From positions 1 through 9,863 of the forward strand of contig CAJOOX010000107.1 of the NCBI GenBank assembly GCA_905236195.1: a stretch of DNA of 9,863 bases, given 5' to 3'. The position numbers were made by a program, and so were the translations under genes. Origin of the DNA: an uncultured Bacteroidales bacterium. Lineage in GTDB: Bacteria; Bacteroidota; Bacteroidia; Bacteroidales; UBA3663. The notes under the pieces are model-generated. The model had not been told where the DNA came from, made no database searches, and worked only from the letters and a program-made list of their open reading frames with translations. This document shows, one piece after another, positions 6,675-9,863 of the stretch. Every line of letters starts with the position of its first letter. Within the stretch, counting starts at the first letter, position 1.

Positions 6675-6896
6675 TTATAATATTATGTCAAAACCACTTA
6701 TATGAGTGCCACACATCATATAATTGATGTCGTCAATTGTGTCTGCTAAATCTCCAAATGTTTCGAACCAATCTTCTGTCATAGAAGGCATATAAACTAC
6801 TTTTCCACAAGAGGTTTTAACAACAGTTTGAGCATTGGCTTCTATGCTTACTCCTGAGCATACAAGACAAAGCATTAAAATAACAAATTTTTTCAT
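6675..6896 (-). CDS. Small secreted acidic peptide with two cysteines
   Basis: 73 residues from the MKK start. Residues 1-22 are a textbook signal peptide (MKKFVILMLCLVC core, EANA before Q23), leaving a mature 51-residue peptide. It is acidic (E41, D42, E45, D49, D52, D55, D56, D70 against K27 and K32) and has exactly two cysteines, C30 in TSCGK and C62 in MMCGT, which could form a disulfide after export. I cannot name a family. The frame stays open to an upstream ATG at 6989, but that start overlaps the -7 box at 6987-6994 and would bury the signal peptide, so the inner start is preferred. As first gene of the operon with the GLPGLI and receptor genes, it may be their cargo, ligand or signal; this is inference. 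The gene is short, but the signal peptide, promoter and position all support it. Confidence 0.75.
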   Translation of the reverse strand: MKKFVILMLCLVCSGVSIEANAQTVVKTSCGKVVYMPSMTEDWFETFGDLADTIDDINYMMCGTHISGFDIIL

Positions 6897-6986
6897 TTTT
6901 GAAAATTTTATTATTCCTACTCTATAGGATTTTCGGAATTTTCCCCTTTTTAGCAGTCGGTCTGCAAAGCATGCATGTTTCGGGTG

Positions 6987-6994
6987 CAAAGATA
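6987..6994 (-). promoter_or_regulatory. -7 box of the peptide-GLPGLI-receptor operon
   Basis: The minus strand reads TATCTTTG, a full match to TAnnTTTG, about 90 bp upstream of the peptide start. The expected -33 position (about 7014-7018, reading near ATCAC) has no TTTG or TTG, which suggests the promoter needs help from an activator. Transcription would start near 6981, giving a leader of roughly 85 nt. Confidence 0.6.
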
Positions 6995-7024
6995 GAGAGG
7001 AAAAGAAAATTATTGTGATTTTTC

Positions 7025-7080
7025 ACTTCAAAAAATATTCAAAACAGCTTTAACTTGCAAATTTGAATATTTTTTGAAGT
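7025..7080. promoter_or_regulatory. Perfect 19-bp inverted repeat, likely operator of the divergent promoters
   Basis: The arms ACTTCAAAAAATATTCAAA (7025-7043) and TTTGAATATTTTTTGAAGT (7062-7080) are perfect reverse complements around an 18-nt spacer. Each arm contains two TTCAAA half-sites 11 bp apart, about one helical turn. The centre (7052.5) coincides with the midpoint of the two divergent -7 boxes (6994 and 7110). Such placement, about 30 bp upstream of each -7 box, fits a dimeric activator serving both directions, most simply the adjacent helix-turn-helix protein. Confidence 0.65.
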
Positions 7081-7081
7081 C
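7033..7081. repeat. 49-bp direct repeat, right copy
   Basis: This is the partner of 3297-3345, 48 of 49 identical and in the same orientation. It covers most of the inverted repeat at 7025-7080. Homologous recombination between the copies would remove about 3.7 kb holding the whole peptide-GLPGLI-receptor operon and leave the regulator. Confidence 0.9.
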
Positions 7082-7109
7082 TCATTTCTGGATGTGTCAT
7101 TAAAAAAAT

Positions 7110-7117
7110 TATATTTG
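7110..7117 (+). promoter_or_regulatory. -7 box of the regulator gene
   Basis: TATATTTG matches TAnnTTTG, 19 bp before the ATG at 7137. With a 19-bp spacer the -33 position reads TCTG (7087-7090), a poor match to TTTG. The predicted transcript leader is about 15 nt. Confidence 0.6.
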
Positions 7118-7136
7118 CAACAAAATTTTTATAAAT

Positions 7137-8480
7137 ATGAGAATATTGTCGTATGTTTTTCTGATAGTTGCAACTCTTTGTTCTTGTACCTCCGAACAAG
7201 AGGAAAGAATAGTTTCAAATCTGAGTGATGAGGCGAAGGAGCATTCGTCCAATGCGCTGTTCTATGTGAACCGTGGCATGATGGAGGAAGGCGGTGCCGA
7301 AGTTAGGAAAGCGATAGAAGTCAACAGGGCTTTGGGCGACACCGTTGCGCTGATTTCAAATTATCTTCTATACGCGCGTTGCAGCGACAGTATCAATAAT
7401 GAGGTCGCATATCTGCTGTCTCTTGCTGCCGGGAACGCTGAGGAAGAGCAGAGAATCCGCTTGGAACTTCGGAAGGCATATTACGTCCGGAAGTTTTATA
7501 ACATCACGCCATCCGTACTGATGGAGCATAACCCGATCAGCCAGTCGCAACGTTCTTCCGTGGAGACTTTCATCGTGGAAGCCTATGGCGCTCTTCATTC
7601 GCATCAGTATGATTCTGCAAGGATGTATGCCGACAGGATTATCGGCATAGGCTCAGAATATGATAAGCTGTGTGCCTACGGTTTCAAAGCAGAGTGCTCC
7701 ATAGACATGATATGGCGAAAGGAGGGAGTCTCGCCGGCCGTTTTGGATATTGAAACCTATCGCAGGGCTTTGAACCGAAGGGTGGCAGAGAGTATGCGTG
7801 AACAGATTGCCGCCCTCCGTGCCGACTATGAGAATCAACGCAGGATAGCCGCCGCACAGGCTGCATTGGAGAAGGCCGATATGGAGCGCACGGTTCTGCT
7901 CCTCGGCCTGCTGGTTCTGCTCGCCGTTTGTGCGATGGTCTCCTATATTATATATAATAGGTATAAACAGCAGCGTGAGGAGGTGGCTCGCCGCCTTCAG
8001 GGTCTCGAACTCCAACGTCTGCGCTCGGAGCAATACTACGAGTCGCTTCGGGAGGAGAGCCGGCGGCAGATAGCTGAGCTCCAGGAGAAGCTTCAGTCGC
8101 ATGATGCACATCCCGGACAACCCGTCTCCAATCTCACCCGTGAACGGATGCAACTCACAGAAGAGCCTTTCTATGCCACCCTGCTGCGCGACCACAAAGC
8201 TCCGGCCGCCACATGGCAGCTGATTGAGACGTTCTTCCGGCGCGAAAGTCCCGGCTTCCTCTCCCGCCTCGCGCATGTCACCCTCATGGACGATGACGAA
8301 CGTCGCGTTTCGCTGCTTATCCGCATGGGATTCTCTCAATCGGCCATAGCCGACATTGTCCACAAAACGCCCCAGGCCATCAACTATACCCGTCGCAAGT
8401 TGGCCGCCAGGGCATTCAATGCCGATGTGTCCACCGTCAAGGCCGACCAGTGGAACCAGATTGTCGAGAGTCTGCTGTGA
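7137..8480 (+). CDS. Membrane-spanning one-component regulator (exported helical domain, TM helix, coiled coil, C-terminal HTH)
   Basis: 447 residues. Residues 1-17 are a hydrophobic signal ending in LCSC; C17 could be a lipidated cysteine, otherwise the segment is a cleaved signal or an anchor. Residues about 25-215 are helical, with A/L/Y patterns like degenerate TPR repeats (ALFYVNRGMMEEGGAEVRKA; EAYGALHSHQYDSARMYADR). A charged helix (216-250) runs into a transmembrane segment at 253-273, followed by a basic NRYKQQR stop-transfer and a coiled coil (277-322). The C-terminal 385-425 resembles a LuxR-like helix-turn-helix (DDERRVSLLIRMGFSQSAIADIVHKTPQAINYTRRKLA). I see no kinase or receiver domain, so signal and DNA binding appear to be in one chain with the sensor in the periplasm. 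Similar TPR-TM-HTH proteins are common in Bacteroidota. It is divergent from the peptide-GLPGLI-receptor operon across a symmetric operator, so it probably controls that operon and itself. GC content rises from roughly 48% in the 5' half to near 60% in the 3' half. Confidence 0.8.
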   Translation: MRILSYVFLIVATLCSCTSEQEERIVSNLSDEAKEHSSNALFYVNRGMMEEGGAEVRKAIEVNRALGDTVALISNYLLYARCSDSINNEVAYLLSLAAGNAEEEQRIRLELRKAYYVRKFYNITPSVLMEHNPISQSQRSSVETFIVEAYGALHSHQYDSARMYADRIIGIGSEYDKLCAYGFKAECSIDMIWRKEGVSPAVLDIETYRRALNRRVAESMREQIAALRADYENQRRIAAAQAALEKADMERTVLLLGLLVLLAVCAMVSYIIYNRYKQQREEVARRLQGLELQRLRSEQYYESLREESRRQIAELQEKLQSHDAHPGQPVSNLTRERMQLTEEPFYATLLRDHKAPAATWQLIETFFRRESPGFLSRLAHVTLMDDDERRVSLLIRMGFSQSAIADIVHKTPQAINYTRRKLAARAFNADVSTVKADQWNQIVESLL

Positions 8481-8495
8481 GGCCCCACGGGTCAT

Positions 8496-9215
8496 TCAGC
8501 GTGAACGCGCATAGTGCAGCCGCACGGGAAGCCGCAGCTTTGTCAGCAGCCAAAAGGCCCAATAGAACAACGTCTTGGGATAGCGGCTGTAGATGCGGAG
8601 GTATTCCTGGCGCTGGAGGACGATGTTCGTCGACGAAAGTCCCGTCGTGTCGAATTCGGCAATAGGGTGGAGGATGCGCCTGAAGGCTGCGCCCCCCCTC
8701 TCTTCCCATATCTTACGCATGAGGTCGTAGTCTGCGGCCAGCCGGAAACGTGTGTCAAAACGGAAGCCCGTGTTGCGGAAGAACGTCGCCTGGTGACAGC
8801 ACGGCATGTGCCTCTTCAGGAACTCCGGCTCTCGGGCGTGTCTCAGTTTGCCGCCCTCATAGTGATCTCCATATATGACAACTTCGTCTCCAAGACTCAC
8901 AACCGCCCCCTTGAAGTGCCCGATGGCACCCTCCGCCAGCACATCTCCCGCATTCAGGAAGAGGATCCACGCCCCGCTGCTGTGCGCCATGCCCTTGTTC
9001 ATGGCGTCGTATATGCCTTCGTCCGGCTCGCTGATACCTATATTTATATATGGGGCATATTCTTGCAGCAGGGCCGCCGAGCCGTCTTCCGACCCTCCGT
9101 CCACCACAATATACTCCACCTCATCCGTCTTCTGGTCTATGACAGAACGGATGGTAGCCTCCAGCTCGGCTTGGTTGTTTTTGCAGATGGTGACGATGGA
9201 TAGCAGTCCTTTCAT
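8496..9215 (-). CDS. Family 2 glycosyltransferase
   Basis: 239 residues from the chosen start. SIVTICKNNQAELEATIRSV opens the GT-A fold, VEYIVVDGGSEDGS (33-46) is the nucleotide-binding region, EPDEGIYDAMNKGM (63-76) and WILFLNAGD (83-91) hold the metal-binding acidic site in the NAGD form, and CHQATFFR plus LAADYDLMRKIWE (140-172) are typical of the acceptor-side part of this subfamily. It probably adds a sugar during capsule, exopolysaccharide or O-antigen synthesis. The tail at 215-229 is hydrophobic and aromatic, so membrane association is possible. The frame is open to an ATG at 9257, but the promoter at 9220-9250 lies downstream of that codon, so MKGLLS at 9215 is the start. The gene ends 15 bp from the convergent regulator. 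It shares strand and GC-rich composition with the fused glycosyltransferase on the far side of the cassette. Confidence 0.9.
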   Translation of the reverse strand: MKGLLSIVTICKNNQAELEATIRSVIDQKTDEVEYIVVDGGSEDGSAALLQEYAPYINIGISEPDEGIYDAMNKGMAHSSGAWILFLNAGDVLAEGAIGHFKGAVVSLGDEVVIYGDHYEGGKLRHAREPEFLKRHMPCCHQATFFRNTGFRFDTRFRLAADYDLMRKIWEERGGAAFRRILHPIAEFDTTGLSSTNIVLQRQEYLRIYSRYPKTLFYWAFWLLTKLRLPVRLHYARSR

Positions 9216-9219
9216 GCTG

Positions 9220-9250
9220 CAAAGATACGTAAAATTACCTGATTTTGCAA
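9220..9250 (-). promoter_or_regulatory. Promoter of the GT2 gene (leaderless arrangement)
   Basis: On the minus strand the -33 TTG (9248-9250), a 20-bp spacer and the -7 TATCTTTG (9220-9227) form a good Bacteroidota promoter. Only 4 bp separate the -7 box from the ATG, so transcription should begin at or within a base or two of the start codon. Confidence 0.65.
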
Positions 9251-9329
9251 TCTCCACTTCGAAAAAACGTCTTTTTTGTGCCCTAAAATGCCAAAACTTA
9301 CTCTTTTTTCAAAAATTCTCGTCAAAAAA

Positions 9330-9361
9330 TTTGGTAGTTTAAAAACTTTCTCCTATCTTTG
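9330..9361 (+). promoter_or_regulatory. Promoter of the tRNA operon
   Basis: TTTG (9330-9333), a 20-bp spacer and TATCTTTG (9354-9361) give full -33 and -7 matches, the best promoter in the window. Transcription should start near 9367, leaving a leader of about 100 nt before tRNA-Asn. It is back to back with the GT2 promoter. Confidence 0.75.
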
Positions 9362-9421
9362 CACCCGCTTAACCGCAAAATTGACAAATTGGCGTTTAGC
9401 AAATAGTCAATTATACCCGCT

Positions 9422-9460
9422 CCAATTTAACGAAGTTGCCTTCAGCGACTTCGCAATTGG
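9422..9460 (+). other. Hairpin in the tRNA operon leader
   Basis: CGAAGTTGC (9431-9439) and GCGACTTCG (9445-9453) pair over 9 bp (one G-U) around loop CTTCA. CCAATT (9422-9427) and AATTGG (9455-9460) extend the stem past a small internal loop. It ends 7 nt before the mature tRNA-Asn, so it is probably a processing or folding element for the 5' leader. No U-run follows, so it is not a terminator. GCTCCAAT at 9419-9426 repeats the first eight bases of tRNA-Asn. Confidence 0.5.
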
Positions 9461-9467
9461 AAAACAA

Positions 9468-9541
9468 GCTCCAATAGCTCAGTTGGTTAGAGCACATGAC
9501 TGTTAATCATGGGGTCGTTGGTTCAAGCCCATCTTGGAGCG
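9468..9541 (+). tRNA. tRNA-Asn (anticodon GTT)
   Basis: The cloverleaf is complete: acceptor GCTCCAA/TTGGAGC, D stem GCTC/GAGC with AGTTGGTTA loop, anticodon stem CATGA/TCATG with loop CTGTTAA (GTT at 9502-9504), and T loop TTCAAGC. The T stem GTTGG/CCATC has one U-U mismatch at its second pair. The discriminator is G and CCA is not encoded. It is first of three tRNAs in the operon. Confidence 0.95.
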
Positions 9542-9551
9542 CAAATTGGCA

Positions 9552-9634
9552 GGGTGAATACCAGAGTGGCCAAATGGGGCAGACTGTAAATCTGCTGTCT
9601 TACGACTTCGGTGGTTCGAATCCATCTTCACCCA
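9552..9634 (+). tRNA. tRNA-Tyr (anticodon GTA)
   Basis: Acceptor GGGTGAA/TTCACCC, anticodon stem GCAGA/TCTGC with loop CTGTAAA (GTA at 9586-9588), a long variable arm as expected for a class II bacterial tRNA-Tyr, T loop TTCGAAT, and discriminator A. It begins 10 bp after tRNA-Asn. Confidence 0.95.
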
Positions 9635-9639
9635 CAAAC

Positions 9640-9672
9640 TTAGACTAAGGTCTTTGATCAAACAAAGTCTAA
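9640..9672 (+). other. Hairpin between tRNA-Tyr and tRNA-Gly
   Basis: CTTTG (9652-9656) and CAAAG (9663-9667) pair around ATCAAA, and TTAGA (9640-9644) with TCTAA (9668-9672) extends the stem past a one-sided 7-nt bulge. It fills the 45-nt spacer and is most likely a processing element. Confidence 0.4.
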
Positions 9673-9679
9673 AGTCTCT

Positions 9680-9752
<73 letters not shown>

Positions 9753-9756
9753 CTTC

Positions 9757-9773
9757 AGAATGGTTTCCATTCT
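9757..9773 (+). other. Small hairpin 3' of tRNA-Gly
   Basis: AGAATGG and CCATTCT are perfect 7-bp arms around loop TTT, starting 4 nt after tRNA-Gly. The TTCTTT beginning 7 nt past the stem is only weakly U-rich, so it may be a 3' processing structure as easily as a terminator. Confidence 0.4.
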
Positions 9774-9826
9774 ACAGGTTCTTTGAAAGATTGAGAAGTT
9801 TCAAGTTACTTGATGAAGTAAATCTT

Positions 9827-9850
9827 CACTTTCCATGTCAATGGGAAGTG
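9827..9850 (+). terminator. Possible terminator hairpin after the tRNA operon
   Basis: CACTTTCCAT and ATGGGAAGTG form a 10-bp stem with one mismatched T-G wobble around loop GTCA, followed by TATATTTG. The tail is short for a terminator, and TATATTTG at 9851-9858 also matches a -7 box for a gene beyond the right edge, without a good -33. Both readings stay open because the window ends 13 bp later. Confidence 0.4.
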
Positions 9851-9863
9851 TATATTTGACTCC

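Noticed and set aside
6897..6989. N-terminal extension of the small peptide by 31 residues
   Set aside because: The upstream ATG overlaps the -7 box and the extension would place about 30 basic residues before an ideal signal peptide.
3297..7081. Insertion sequence or transposon bounded by the 49-bp repeats
   Set aside because: The repeats are direct rather than terminal inverted, there is no transposase or integrase between them, and no target-site duplication is visible.
7653..8495. 280-residue open frame on the minus strand
   Set aside because: It is antisense to the regulator's clearly structured TM, coiled-coil and HTH part, has no promoter, and its composition looks like a shadow of GC-rich coding DNA.
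8514..9203. 229-residue open frame on the plus strand
   Set aside because: It lies opposite the GT2 gene, whose motifs are unmistakable; the translated frame shows no domain.
9216..9257. N-terminal extension of the GT2 protein by 14 residues
   Set aside because: The extended start lies upstream of the -33 element, and the extension would precede the normal GT2 beginning.

Overview
The window reads as chromosomal DNA of a Bacteroidota bacterium, most likely a Bacteroidales (Prevotella/Bacteroides-like). The signs are a GLPGLI-family protein, a SusC-like plug-and-barrel receptor, promoters of the Bacteroidota type (-7 TAnnTTTG, some with a -33 TTTG or TTG about 20 bp upstream), almost no Shine-Dalgarno sequences, and tRNA genes that do not encode CCA. 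I cannot name the species.

Layout. (1) Bases 27-965, plus strand: a bacterioferritin-like four-helix protein, then 21 bp later an OhrR-type MarR repressor. This looks like a small redox/iron operon. (2) Bases 975-3026, minus: a 683-residue fused glycosyltransferase (GT-B half plus GT8 half), with a short palindromic repeat inserted in frame. (3) Bases 3027-3419: non-coding, ending in an AT-rich repeat region. (4) Bases 3420-6896, minus: an AT-rich operon read in the order small secreted peptide (73 aa), GLPGLI protein, outer-membrane TonB-dependent-receptor-like barrel; the last two overlap by 4 bp. (5) Bases 7137-8480, plus, divergent from that operon: a membrane-spanning regulator with an exported helical N-terminal domain, one transmembrane helix, a coiled coil and a C-terminal helix-turn-helix. 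(6) Bases 8496-9215, minus: a GT2 glycosyltransferase with an apparently leaderless start. (7) Bases 9330-9863, plus: promoter, leader hairpin and a tRNA-Asn, tRNA-Tyr, tRNA-Gly operon.

The most interesting part is 3297-8480. The divergent operon and regulator share a 240-bp intergenic region. A perfect 19-bp inverted repeat lies exactly midway between the two -7 boxes (30 bp and 29 bp away). Each arm holds two TTCAAA half-sites 11 bp apart. Neither promoter has a good -33 box, which fits dependence on an activator. A 49-bp stretch of this repeat recurs with one mismatch at 3297-3345, past the far end of the operon, so direct repeats bracket the peptide/GLPGLI/receptor genes. My hypothesis is a peptide-centred envelope module: a secreted acidic two-cysteine peptide, a GLPGLI partner, an outer-membrane channel or receptor, and a dedicated transmembrane one-component regulator. 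Its substrate and function cannot be read from the sequence. The module lies between two GC-richer glycosyltransferase genes on the same strand, which suggests insertion as a cassette.
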